Position numbers and translations under genes: made by a program. 64,000 nucleotides of DNA from Curtobacterium sp. Leaf261 (GTDB lineage Bacteria; Actinomycetota; Actinomycetes; Actinomycetales; Microbacteriaceae), in assembly GCF_001422205.1 (NCBI RefSeq), contig NZ_LMMJ01000007.1, positions 124,870 to 188,869 on the forward strand, in the 5' to 3' direction. The notes under the pieces were generated by a model. It was not told the origin of the DNA and made no database searches. It was given only the letters and a program-made list of their open reading frames with translations. The number at the start of each line of letters is the position of its first letter. The first letter of the stretch is position 1. Below are positions 26,368-34,640 of the stretch, piece by piece.

Positions 26368-27035
26368 GCCCCCTCGGACCGCCCGAGGCTTTCAGCCCAG
26401 CCCGACAACCGTGCCTTGAGTAGTTCGAGGTCAGCCGCGCTGACACCGTACTCCCGGACCTGGCTGTGCTGGATTCGTGTCACGTTCGCGAGCTGCTGAG
26501 CGAACATGCGCACGTCGAACCCGGGATCGCGGTCGACAGCGGTGGCGATGAGGTCAGCATCGTCGTACCGTCCCGACTGACGGATTGCGTCGACATCGAT
26601 GAAGTCGCGGGCCTCGGCTCGGCCGTAGAGGGCACTCACCTTGTTGGCCACCGCGTCGTGGAGTGCGAGTACCGGTCCGACACCGAGGACGACCGGCTCG
26701 TGTTCCCGCCAGTCCACGCCGAGATCCACCTCGACCGCGTCGGCACCCGGCACGATGACCTCGAAGCTCGCGAACAGCTCGGCTCGCCGACTCTCGGACA
26801 CGGTGAAACCCCGGCCGCGGAGTTGGACTGCGAAGCGGTCGACGGCCGCGGCGAACCGGACGGGGTCGGTCTCCGCACTGAAGAGGTCCACGTCGGCGGT
26901 GGCACGCTTCGTGAGGCCGTGCTCCCGGATCGCCCCGGACCCAGCAAGGGCGAACGGTTCCGGGGCGAGGGCGACGAGCGCCGCCGTGGCCACGATCCGC
27001 TGCGCGTCGGCGTCACCGACTCTGGCAACGGTCAT
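26364..27035 (-). CDS. AbiEii-type nucleotidyltransferase (putative type IV toxin)
   Basis: 223 residues from the ATG at 27035. NTase fold: ALAGSGAIREHGLTKRATAD with metal-binding DVDLFS, and the family motif KVSALYGRAEARDFIDVDAI. AbiEii proteins transfer nucleotides to RNA targets and are toxins of bacteriostatic toxin-antitoxin systems. It overlaps the small upstream gene (ATGA). The usual AbiEi winged-helix antitoxin of about 200 residues is absent; the 105-residue partner may take its place. Toxicity is unproven. Confidence 0.78.
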   Translation of the reverse strand: MTVARVGDADAQRIVATAALVALAPEPFALAGSGAIREHGLTKRATADVDLFSAETDPVRFAAAVDRFAVQLRGRGFTVSESRRAELFASFEVIVPGADAVEVDLGVDWREHEPVVLGVGPVLALHDAVANKVSALYGRAEARDFIDVDAIRQSGRYDDADLIATAVDRDPGFDVRMFAQQLANVTRIQHSQVREYGVSAADLELLKARLSGWAESLGRSEGA

Positions 27036-27349
27036 GGGCGTGACTCAAGCTCGGCGAACCGTTGCTCCCACGCCGACCGGACGCGACTCGGCAGCAGCAA
27101 CGACGACCAGACCTCGCGAAGCCGATCCTCGTTCAGGATGGCCGTCTGATCGGCTGGCCCGGCTTCACGGATCGTCGCCTGGTACGCCTTCACAGTGTCA
27201 CCGAACGTGCCGATGTCGACGACGGCGACCGGTCCCCAGTAGACCCTCCGAGGCAGCGTGAGGACACCGGTGCGAGGGCCGCGGAGATCCGACAGGCGCG
27301 CGGGCACGGCGAACGGTTTGACGTCCTGGATGTGAACGCGTTCCGTCAT
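27032..27349 (-). CDS. Small partner of the AbiEii-type gene (105 aa), possible antitoxin
   Basis: ATG at 27349; stop overlaps the nucleotidyltransferase start. Begins MTERVHIQDVKPFAVPARLS, with LPRRVYWGPVAVVDIGTFGD and REVWSSLLLPSRVRSAWEQRF near the end. The bipartite shape, basic with a beta-rich middle and helical end, and the tight coupling suggest an antitoxin or regulator, but I recognise no HTH. Function inferred only from position. Confidence 0.6.
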   Translation of the reverse strand: MTERVHIQDVKPFAVPARLSDLRGPRTGVLTLPRRVYWGPVAVVDIGTFGDTVKAYQATIREAGPADQTAILNEDRLREVWSSLLLPSRVRSAWEQRFAELESRP

Positions 27350-27449
27350 GTGCCGCCCTTCCCGCTTCGCCCAGGAGCCTAGCCACGAAGTCAGGCAAGC
27401 GGCGCGGGGTTCGTATGTGTGTGGAGAACGGAGCGGGCGAGGCGGACCC

Positions 27450-27463
27450 GCACCGCGCCTCCC
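27450..27463. repeat. Half copy of the palindrome family upstream of purU
   Basis: GCACCGCGCCTCCC is identical to the right arm of the elements at 52691-52782. It lies in the gap between the toxin-like pair and purU. Confidence 0.5.
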
Positions 27464-27500
27464 GGCCGGACGGCGCACCCGGCTCGGTAGGCTGTCGGAC

Positions 27501-28355
27501 GTGACCGACCCGACCCACTGGACCCTGACGCTCGTCTGCGAAGACCGCCCGGGCATCGTGCACGCGATCTCCGGGGCCGTCGTCGCCGCGAACGGCAACA
27601 TCACCGAGTCGCAGCAGTTCTCGTCGGCGGACACGGACACGTTCTTCATGCGGCTCCAGGTACTCGCACCCGTGACCCGCATCGAGTTCGAGGACGCCCT
27701 CGCACCGATCGCCGAGCAGTACGCCATGACGGTGCACGTCGACGAGGTCGGGCGCCCCCTCCGCACCCTCGTGCTCGTGTCCAAGGCCGGACACTGCATG
27801 AACGACCTGCTCTACCGCCAGCGCGCGGGGCAGCTGCCGATCGAGGTGCCGCTCGTCCTGTCGAACCACCGCGACCTCGCCGAGCTCGCGTCGTTCTACT
27901 CGGTGCCGTTCGAGGCGCGTCCCGTCACGAGCGACGCCGACAAGGTCGCGATGGAGAACCGCATCCTCGAGGCGGTGGAGGAGCACGACATCGAGCTCGT
28001 GGTCCTCGCGCGGTACATGCAGATCCTGTCGCCGGAGCTCTGTACGGCGCTCGAGGGCAAGGCCGTCAACATCCACCACTCCTTCCTCCCCGGCTTCAAG
28101 GGCGCGAACCCCTACCGGCAGGCGCACGCCCGCGGCGTCAAGCTCATCGGTGCGACAGCGCACTTCGTGACGAGCGAGCTCGACGAGGGGCCGATCATCG
28201 AGCAGAACGTCGTGCGGGTCGACCACTCGCGGACACCGGAGCAGCTCGTGTCGATCGGGCAGGACGAGGAGTCGCGCACCCTCACCCAGGCCGTCCGGTG
28301 GATCGCCGAGGACCGGGTGCTCCGCGACGGCGCGCGGACGATCATCTTCCGCTGA
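27501..28355 (+). CDS. purU: Formyltetrahydrofolate deformylase
   Basis: 284 residues from a GTG. Hydrolyses 10-formyl-THF to THF and formate, balancing the one-carbon pool. An N-terminal ACT domain (TLTLVCEDRPGIVHAISGAV) is followed by a formyltransferase-like domain with VLVSKAGHCMNDLL, LARYMQILSP, the catalytic His in NIHHSFLPGFKGANPYRQA, and GATAHFVTSELDEGPII with the catalytic Asp. Eight bases before the next gene. Confidence 0.95.
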   Translation: MTDPTHWTLTLVCEDRPGIVHAISGAVVAANGNITESQQFSSADTDTFFMRLQVLAPVTRIEFEDALAPIAEQYAMTVHVDEVGRPLRTLVLVSKAGHCMNDLLYRQRAGQLPIEVPLVLSNHRDLAELASFYSVPFEARPVTSDADKVAMENRILEAVEEHDIELVVLARYMQILSPELCTALEGKAVNIHHSFLPGFKGANPYRQAHARGVKLIGATAHFVTSELDEGPIIEQNVVRVDHSRTPEQLVSIGQDEESRTLTQAVRWIAEDRVLRDGARTIIFR

Positions 28356-28363
28356 GGACCACC

Positions 28364-28786
28364 ATGACGAACGCACCGCAGTCCCCCGTCGACTGGGACG
28401 ACACCCCACCGCCGGGTCCGACACCGGCGCACGCACCGACACCCCGGCGCGACCTCGATCTGTGGAGCATCCTCCGCAACGTCGTCCAGGTCGTCGGGCT
28501 GCTCACCCTGGCGTACTGGGGCTACATCTCGTGGCCGTTCCCGTCGCCGGCACTGTTCTTCATGGTCGGTGCGCCCGGGTTCGCCGCGGTCGTCTGGTTC
28601 CTCTTCCGGTCACGGCGGGCCCCGATCCAGACGGACTCGGTCGGCAAGGTGATCGTCGAGACGGCGCTCGTCGTCGCGGTCGGAGCGGCCTGGGTGTCGA
28701 TCGGGTACCCGGTGGTCGGGCTCGTGTTCGTGCTCGTCGCGGCCACCACGGGGATCATCGCGTTCCGTCGGGAGACGCCGGCGTGA
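28364..28786 (+). CDS. YrdB-like (DUF2568) membrane protein
   Basis: 140 residues. A Pro-rich disordered N-terminus of about 30 residues precedes four hydrophobic segments, including VVQVVGLLTLAYWGYISWPF and the VWFLFRSRRAP loop, characteristic of the YrdB/DUF2568 family of unknown function. Its stop overlaps nagA (GTGA), giving a purU-yrdB-nagA transcription unit. Confidence 0.72.
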   Translation: MTNAPQSPVDWDDTPPPGPTPAHAPTPRRDLDLWSILRNVVQVVGLLTLAYWGYISWPFPSPALFFMVGAPGFAAVVWFLFRSRRAPIQTDSVGKVIVETALVVAVGAAWVSIGYPVVGLVFVLVAATTGIIAFRRETPA

Positions 28787-29922
28787 CCGGGCGCACCCTC
28801 CTGACGAACGCCCACCTCGTCGACGGGGCCGGGTCCGTCGACCGCGCCTGGCTGCTGTTCGTCGGCGACACGATCCGCGCGACCGGCACCGGGTCGGACG
28901 TCCCCGAAGCGGAGGAGGTGATCGACCTCGGGGGCGCGACGATCGTGCCCGGCTTCGTCGACCTGCACGCGCACGGCGGTGGTGGCGCCGCGTACGACGA
29001 CGACGCCGCGGCGATCCGGACAGCGCTCGCCACGCATCGCGCGCACGGCACGACGCGCTCGGTGCTGTCCCTCGTCGCGAACCCGATCCCGGCGCTGTCG
29101 TCCTCGCTCGACACCATCCGGTCCGTCATGGCGTCCGACCCGCTCGTCCTCGGGGCGCACCTCGAGGGACCGTTCCTCTCGCCCCACAACAAGGGTGCGC
29201 ACAACCCCGAGTTCCTCGTGGCGCCGACCCCGGGAGCCGTCGGTGCGCTGCTCGACGCCGGCGCGGGGGTCATCCGCCAGATCACCATCGCCCCGGAGCT
29301 CGACGGTGCCGAGGCTGCGGTCCGTGCGATCGTCGGGGCGGGGGTCGTCGCCTCCGTCGGGCACACCATGGCGGACTTCGACGCCGCACGCCGGGCGTTC
29401 GACGCCGGTGCGACGATGCTGACGCACGCCTGCAACGCGATGCCCGGGATCCACCACCGTCACCCGGGGCCGATCATGGCGGCCGTCGCGGACGAACGGG
29501 TGACCCTCGAGCTCATCCTCGACGGGGTGCACGTCGCCCCGGTCGTCGCGCAGACCCTGCTCCGCGCAGCCCCCGGTCGCTTCGCGCTCATCACGGACGC
29601 GATGGCAGCGGCCGGCTCCCCCGACGGCGAGTACACGCTCGGCTCGCTCGGGGTCACCGTGACCGACGGCGTCGCCCACGTCGCGGGGACCGACACCATC
29701 GCCGGGTCGACGCTCACGCAGGACGCCGCGCTGCGCCTCGCGGTCGAGCGGGCCGGTGCGAGCCTCCCGGAGGCCGTCGCGGCGCTGACGAGCGTGCCGG
29801 CGCGGGCGATCGGTCTCGGTGACCGCCTCGGCCGCCTCGCTGCCGGGTTCGCGGCGGACGTGGTGGTCCTCGACGCCGGGTTCCGGGTCCAGCGGGTGTG
29901 GGCGGACGGTCGCCCGCTCTGA
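28783..29922 (+). CDS. nagA: N-acetylglucosamine-6-phosphate deacetylase
   Basis: 379 residues from a GTG. Amidohydrolase that deacetylates GlcNAc-6-P. Metal and substrate motifs: PGFVDLHAHGGGGAAYDD, the metal ligand in GAHLEGPFLSPHNKGAHN, SVGHTMADFDAA, LTHACNAMPGIHHRHPG, LILDGVHVAP, and the catalytic Asp in ALITDAMAAAGSPDG. Together with nagB at 43389-44174 it would feed amino sugars to fructose-6-P. Confidence 0.94.
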   Translation: MTGRTLLTNAHLVDGAGSVDRAWLLFVGDTIRATGTGSDVPEAEEVIDLGGATIVPGFVDLHAHGGGGAAYDDDAAAIRTALATHRAHGTTRSVLSLVANPIPALSSSLDTIRSVMASDPLVLGAHLEGPFLSPHNKGAHNPEFLVAPTPGAVGALLDAGAGVIRQITIAPELDGAEAAVRAIVGAGVVASVGHTMADFDAARRAFDAGATMLTHACNAMPGIHHRHPGPIMAAVADERVTLELILDGVHVAPVVAQTLLRAAPGRFALITDAMAAAGSPDGEYTLGSLGVTVTDGVAHVAGTDTIAGSTLTQDAALRLAVERAGASLPEAVAALTSVPARAIGLGDRLGRLAAGFAADVVVLDAGFRVQRVWADGRPL

Positions 29923-29976
29923 CGCGGCCGGGCCTTCGTTCTGGCCCGCCCGCGGCCGGGCCTTCGTTCTGGCGCG
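29923..29976 (+). repeat. 28-bp tandem duplication after nagA
   Basis: The unit CGCGGCCGGGCC-TTCGTTCTGGC-CCGCC starts immediately after the nagA stop and again at 29951, between convergent nagA and the ROK kinase. Confidence 0.8.
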
Positions 29977-29996
29977 CCCAGGCCTCGCGCCGACGC

Positions 29997-30956
29997 TCAG
30001 CCGAGGAGCAGGGCCCGCACCCTGGACGCCGCACCGAGTGCCACGGCGTCCGACCCCAGCAGCGCCCGCTCGAGACGGATCGACGCGCCGCTCACCGGCG
30101 GCTCGGCCTCGAGACCGGCCCGGATCGCGGGTTCCAGCAGGTCCCAGCTCCTCGTGACCCCGCCCCCGATGACCACCGTCGTCACGTCGAGGATCCCCGC
30201 GGTGAGCAGGATCGCCCGAGCCAGGCCGAGGCCGGCCGCACGGAACACCCCGACGGCGACCGCGTCCCCGGCAGCAGCGGCGGCGGCCACCTCGTGCGCG
30301 TGCATCGTGGTGCCGGTCCGCTCGGCGTACCGAGCCACGATGCCGTTCGCGGCCGCCAGGGTCTCGAGGTGCCCGGTCCCGCCGCAGGTGCACCGCGCAT
30401 CGCCGAACCCGGGCACGTGGCCGATCTCCCCCGCGGCACCCCGCGGCCCGTCGAACAGCGCGCCGCCGAGGAGCAGTGCTCCGCCGACACCCGTCCCGAG
30501 GGTCATGCCGAGCACGTCGGACTCCCCCGCGACGGCGCCGGCGGACACCTCGCCGCGGAGGAACGCGTTGACGTCGTTGTCGAGAGTCGCCGGCACGCCG
30601 AACTCCGCCTCGACGGCCGCGGTGACACCGAACCCGGCCCACCCGGTGAACGAGTCCGCCGTGACCAGCACGTGTCCGGTCCGCGGATCGACGACGCCGG
30701 CAGCGCCGACACCGACGCCGACGAGCTCGACGGGTCCGGTGCGACGGAGGAGCTCCCGCACCGCGGCGACGGCGGTAGCGACGATGGCCGCACCCCCCTC
30801 GTGCGCCGGGGTCGACACGTCGAGGCGGTCGAGCACGACCAGGTCCTCGGACGCGACGAGCACCTTCGTGTTGGTGCCCCCGATGTCGATGCCGGCGAGC
30901 ACGCGTGGAACCCGAGCAGCCGGGAGGATCGTGGTCGGGACGTCCGTGCGGCTCAC
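29997..30956 (-). CDS. ROK-family sugar kinase
   Basis: 319 residues from a GTG overlapping the ABC ATPase stop. ATP loop GIDIGGTNTKV, catalytic Asp in TLDNDVNAFLRGE, GMTLGTGVGGALL, and the ROK signature GEIGHVPG. The zinc motif reads CTCGGTGHLET: the usual third Cys of CxCGxxGC is His, so zinc binding may be altered. Substrate unknown: GlcNAc, ManNAc, glucose or another sugar released from the imported oligomer. Last gene of the importer operon. Confidence 0.88.
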   Translation of the reverse strand: MSRTDVPTTILPAARVPRVLAGIDIGGTNTKVLVASEDLVVLDRLDVSTPAHEGGAAIVATAVAAVRELLRRTGPVELVGVGVGAAGVVDPRTGHVLVTADSFTGWAGFGVTAAVEAEFGVPATLDNDVNAFLRGEVSAGAVAGESDVLGMTLGTGVGGALLLGGALFDGPRGAAGEIGHVPGFGDARCTCGGTGHLETLAAANGIVARYAERTGTTMHAHEVAAAAAAGDAVAVGVFRAAGLGLARAILLTAGILDVTTVVIGGGVTRSWDLLEPAIRAGLEAEPPVSGASIRLERALLGSDAVALGAASRVRALLLG

Positions 30957-32788
30957 GACCGCGGTCCGTCCGCGGGCGCCTCACCCACGGTGACGTCCGC
31001 CGCACCGGTGGCGCGACCGTCGTCGAGGTCGGTCGCCCCCGCGGCGAGTGCTGCCTGCCGCTCCGTCCGACGCTGCCGCTGCAGGACCGGGTCCGGGACG
31101 GGGACGGCCGCGAGCAGCCGACGGGTGTAGTCGGTCTCCGGATGCAGGAGCGTCGACGAGGTCGGCCCCTGCTCCTCGATCCGACCCTGGCGCATCACGA
31201 CGACGCGCTCGGCGAAGTGCTGCACGACGGCCAGGTCGTGCGAGACGAACAGGCAGGCGAACCCGAGCTCGTCCTGGAGCTCCGTGATGACCTCGAGCAC
31301 GGTCTGCTGCACACTGACGTCGAGGGCACTCGTCGGTTCGTCGGCCACCAGGAGCCGGGGCGACAGGACCAGCGCACGCGCGAGGCTGACCCGCTGCCGC
31401 TGGCCGCCGGAGAGCTCGCGGGGTGCACGGTTCGCGAGTCCGCGCGGCAGTCGCACGGCGTCCAGGACCTCGGCGATGCGGGCGTCACGCTCCGCAGCAC
31501 CCATCCCCCGTCGGTGCACCCTGAGCGGCTCCGCGATGCACTCCCCGACGTCCATCCGCGCGTCGAGCGAGGCGACCGGGTCCTGCAGGACGACACCGAT
31601 GCCGGCCTGGAGTGCACGGCGTGCGCGGCCCTTCGTGCGCCGGAGGTCCTGGCCGAACAGCGACGCGCTGCCGGTCGTCGGGGCGATGAGCCCGAGCGCG
31701 ACCCTGGCCGCGGTCGACTTGCCGGACCCGGACTCGCCCACCAGCCCGAGCGTCTCGCCCGCGTGCACCGTGATGTCGATGCCGTCGAGGGCGTGGACGG
31801 CACGACGGCCCCTGCCGAAGGTGACCCCGACGCCACGGAGGTCGACGACCGGGGTCTCCCCGTGCCTCCCGTCCGGCGTCCCGGTGGTCACCGGCTCCGC
31901 GACCGGCGTGACGGACCGCACCGTCCCCGGCTCCGCGACGTCGAGTCGCGGCACCGCGGCGAGCAGCCGCTGCGTGTACGCGTGCTGGGGGCGGAGCAGC
32001 ACCTCCTCGACCGGACCGGTCTCGACGATCTCGCCCTGCAGCATCACCGCGACCCGGTCCGCGAAGTCCGCGACGACGCCCATGTTGTGCGTCACGAGGA
32101 GCACACCCGTGCCGGTGTCGATCGCCAGACGGCGGAGCAGCTCGAGGATCTCCGCCTGCACCGTCACGTCGAGTGCCGTGGTCGGTTCGTCCGCGATGAG
32201 CAGCCGCGGCTCGTTCGCGATCGCCATCGCGATGACGACGCGCTGCCGCTGCCCTCCGGAGAGCTGGAACGGGAACGCCGAGGACCGCTGCTCCGGATCG
32301 GGGATGCCGACCCGGCGGAGGAGCTCGACGGCCTCGGTCGCCGCTGCCCGAGCGGACACCGACCGGTGGTTCCGGATGACCTCGGCGATCTGGGCACCGA
32401 TCCGGGTCAGCGGGTCGAGCGCCGTCGCCGGCTCCTGGAACACCATCGACACGGTCTGTCCGCGGAGCCCGTCGAGGGTCTGCTCCGACGCGGCGACGAC
32501 GTCCGTGCCGTCGATCGACGCACGGCCGCTCGCCGTGGCGTTCGGCGAGAGCAGCCCCATCGCGGCGAGGGCGATCGTCGACTTGCCGGACCCGGACTCG
32601 CCGACGAGCGCCAGGGTCTCACCGGGCCGGACCCGGAGGGACACCCCGCGGACCGCCGGCACGTCGCCGGTCTCGGTGCTGAACGTCACGCCGAGGTCCT
32701 CGACGTCGAGGATCGGCGCGACGGAGGACGGGTCGAGTGTGGTGGTGGAGGTCATGCCCGTCCCGATCTCGTCGCCGCCGGCGGTCAT
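30953..32788 (-). CDS. Peptide/oligosaccharide ABC transporter ATPase, two fused NBDs
   Basis: 611 residues: the DppD- and DppF-like ATPases are joined in one chain. NBD1: Walker A VGESGSGKSTIAL, signature LSGGQRQRVVIAMAIA, Walker B LLIADEPTTALDV. NBD2: VGESGSGKSTAARVA, LSGGQRQRVSLARAL, LLVADEPTSALDV. The linker carries GTPDGRHGETP. Each half ends in the oligopeptide-type tail (TQRLLAAVP, TRRLLAAVP). Overlaps permease and kinase genes by four bases. Confidence 0.93.
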   Translation of the reverse strand: MTAGGDEIGTGMTSTTTLDPSSVAPILDVEDLGVTFSTETGDVPAVRGVSLRVRPGETLALVGESGSGKSTIALAAMGLLSPNATASGRASIDGTDVVAASEQTLDGLRGQTVSMVFQEPATALDPLTRIGAQIAEVIRNHRSVSARAAATEAVELLRRVGIPDPEQRSSAFPFQLSGGQRQRVVIAMAIANEPRLLIADEPTTALDVTVQAEILELLRRLAIDTGTGVLLVTHNMGVVADFADRVAVMLQGEIVETGPVEEVLLRPQHAYTQRLLAAVPRLDVAEPGTVRSVTPVAEPVTTGTPDGRHGETPVVDLRGVGVTFGRGRRAVHALDGIDITVHAGETLGLVGESGSGKSTAARVALGLIAPTTGSASLFGQDLRRTKGRARRALQAGIGVVLQDPVASLDARMDVGECIAEPLRVHRRGMGAAERDARIAEVLDAVRLPRGLANRAPRELSGGQRQRVSLARALVLSPRLLVADEPTSALDVSVQQTVLEVITELQDELGFACLFVSHDLAVVQHFAERVVVMRQGRIEEQGPTSSTLLHPETDYTRRLLAAVPVPDPVLQRQRRTERQAALAAGATDLDDGRATGAADVTVGEAPADGPRS

Positions 32789-33684
32789 CCGCGTCCCCGG
32801 ACGTCGAACGCGTCACGCAGGCCGTCGCCGATGGCGTTGAACGCGCAGACCACGAGGATCACCGCGAGCCCCGGCGGCAGGATGAGCCACCACCGCCCGG
32901 AGTAGGCGGCGGTGAGACCCGCAGAGAGCATCCCGCCCCAGTCCGTCGCGGGCGGCTGCACCCCGAGCCCGAGGTAGGACACGTACGCGACGAGGAGGAT
33001 GGCGTCGGCGATCTGGAACGTCGCGGCGACGACGATCGTCGACACCGAGTTCGGCAGGACGTGTCGCATCACCGCGCGGGCGTGCGTGCCGCCGATCGCG
33101 CGGAGCGTCAGGACGTAGTCGCGGTTCTTCAGGGTCAGTGTCTCGGCACGGATGAGCCGCGACGGGACGAGCCACGACACGAAGCCGAGGATGACGATGA
33201 GTCCCAGGACGTCCGGAGTCGAGATCGCCGAGATGACGAGCAGGATGAACAGCGCGGGGATCGCGATGCCGGCGTCGACCACCCGCATCATCACCGCGTC
33301 CACCCAGCCGCCCGCGTACCCGGCGACCGCACCCCAGAGCGTGCCGATGACGGTCGCGAGCAGTCCCGCGGCGAGTCCGACGAGCAGGGAGACCTTGCCG
33401 CCGTACATCAGCCGGCCGAGCTCGTCATGGCCCACCGCGTCCGTCCCGAGCAGGTGCCCGGCACCCGGCACGAGGTTCGCGCTCGACAGGTCGGTGTGCG
33501 TCTGGTCGGTCGGGAACAGGAGCGGGCCGACGAAGCAGAACAGCACGAACAGCACGACGACCGCGAGGCCGATCACGGCGAGCCGGTTCCGGAGGAACCG
33601 GCGGATCGCGAGGTTGCCGGGTGGCGTGCCGACGACGTCGACGACGGAGCCGGGCGCGTCTGGTGACAGTTGGATCGTGCTCAT
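32785..33684 (-). CDS. Peptide-type ABC transporter permease (DppC/OppC-like)
   Basis: 299 residues from the ATG at 33684. An N-terminal helix after a cytoplasmic start (LRNRLAVIGLAVVVLFVLFC), the extracytoplasmic loop HLLGTDAVGHDELGRLMYGG typical of DppC, and the coupling loop YVLTLRAIGGTHARAVMRHVLPN. Six helices expected. Heterodimer with the DppB-like protein encoded just upstream (ATGA junction). Confidence 0.92.
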   Translation of the reverse strand: MSTIQLSPDAPGSVVDVVGTPPGNLAIRRFLRNRLAVIGLAVVVLFVLFCFVGPLLFPTDQTHTDLSSANLVPGAGHLLGTDAVGHDELGRLMYGGKVSLLVGLAAGLLATVIGTLWGAVAGYAGGWVDAVMMRVVDAGIAIPALFILLVISAISTPDVLGLIVILGFVSWLVPSRLIRAETLTLKNRDYVLTLRAIGGTHARAVMRHVLPNSVSTIVVAATFQIADAILLVAYVSYLGLGVQPPATDWGGMLSAGLTAAYSGRWWLILPPGLAVILVVCAFNAIGDGLRDAFDVRGRG

Positions 33685-34640
33685 GCCTGGCCTGCCTTCA
33701 CACGGGGATCGACGATGGACTGCACCACGTCGGCGAGCAGCGTGCCGACGACGGTCGCGATCGAGATGACGAGCACGCAGCCGAGCAGCACCGGGTAGTC
33801 CGACGACTGCGCCGCACTCCAGAACAACAGGCCCATGCCCGGGTAGTTGAAGAGCTGTTCGACGACGAGTGCGCCGCCGAACAGGACCGGCACGTAGTAG
33901 CCGAGCATCGCGATCACCGGGGTGAGCGAGTTCCGGAACACGTGACGGCGGAGGATCGCACCGCGCGTCGCACCACCGGCGCGGGCGGTGCGGACGTAGT
34001 CCTCCTGCAGGTTCTCGAGCGTCGCGCTCCGCATGTACCGGCTGAAGACCGCGATCATCGCAGCGGCGCCGGTGACCACGGGGAGCACCAGGCCCGCCGG
34101 GTCCTGGAACACCTCGGTCAGGGTCGATCCGCTCGGAGCCTGGGACGGGAACCACGGGAGGACCTGGCTGAACACGATGATGATGACGAGCCCGAGGAAG
34201 AACACCGGCGTCGAGTACGCCACGAACGCCAGCGTCGTGACGACGTAGTCGACCGGCTTGTTCCGCCGGACGGCCTGCCACATCCCGAGCGGGATCGCGA
34301 TGACGAGTGCGACGACGGCCGACAGGATCGTCAGCACGAGCGTCTTCGGGAGCCGCTCGACGATCAGCTGGGTGACCGGCTCGTTCAGCGAGTACGACGA
34401 GCCGAGGTCGCCGCGGAACAGCGTCCCGAGGTAGTAGAAGTACTGCACCACGAGCGGCTTGTCGAGGCCCTGCTCACGGTTGAACGCGGCGAGCTGCTGG
34501 GCGGTGGCCTGCGCCCCGAGGATCCCGCGTGCGGGACCCCCGGGGAGCGTGTGTAGCAGGGCGAACACGACGATCGTCACGATGAGGATGACGACGACGG
34601 CCTGCAGCACGCGTTTGCCGAGGTGGAGCGCAGTGGTCAC
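33681..34640 (-). CDS. Peptide-type ABC transporter permease (DppB/OppB-like)
   Basis: 319 residues; the GTG at 34640 overlaps the binding-protein stop. Two further in-frame GTGs at 34649 and 34655 are possible but lie inside the upstream gene. Motifs: RVLQAVVVILIVTIVVFALLHTLPGGPA, the NREQGLDKPLVVQYFYYLG region and the coupling loop EDYVRTARAGGATRGAILRRHVFRN. Standard DppB length. Confidence 0.92.
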   Translation of the reverse strand: MTTALHLGKRVLQAVVVILIVTIVVFALLHTLPGGPARGILGAQATAQQLAAFNREQGLDKPLVVQYFYYLGTLFRGDLGSSYSLNEPVTQLIVERLPKTLVLTILSAVVALVIAIPLGMWQAVRRNKPVDYVVTTLAFVAYSTPVFFLGLVIIIVFSQVLPWFPSQAPSGSTLTEVFQDPAGLVLPVVTGAAAMIAVFSRYMRSATLENLQEDYVRTARAGGATRGAILRRHVFRNSLTPVIAMLGYYVPVLFGGALVVEQLFNYPGMGLLFWSAAQSSDYPVLLGCVLVISIATVVGTLLADVVQSIVDPRVKAGQA

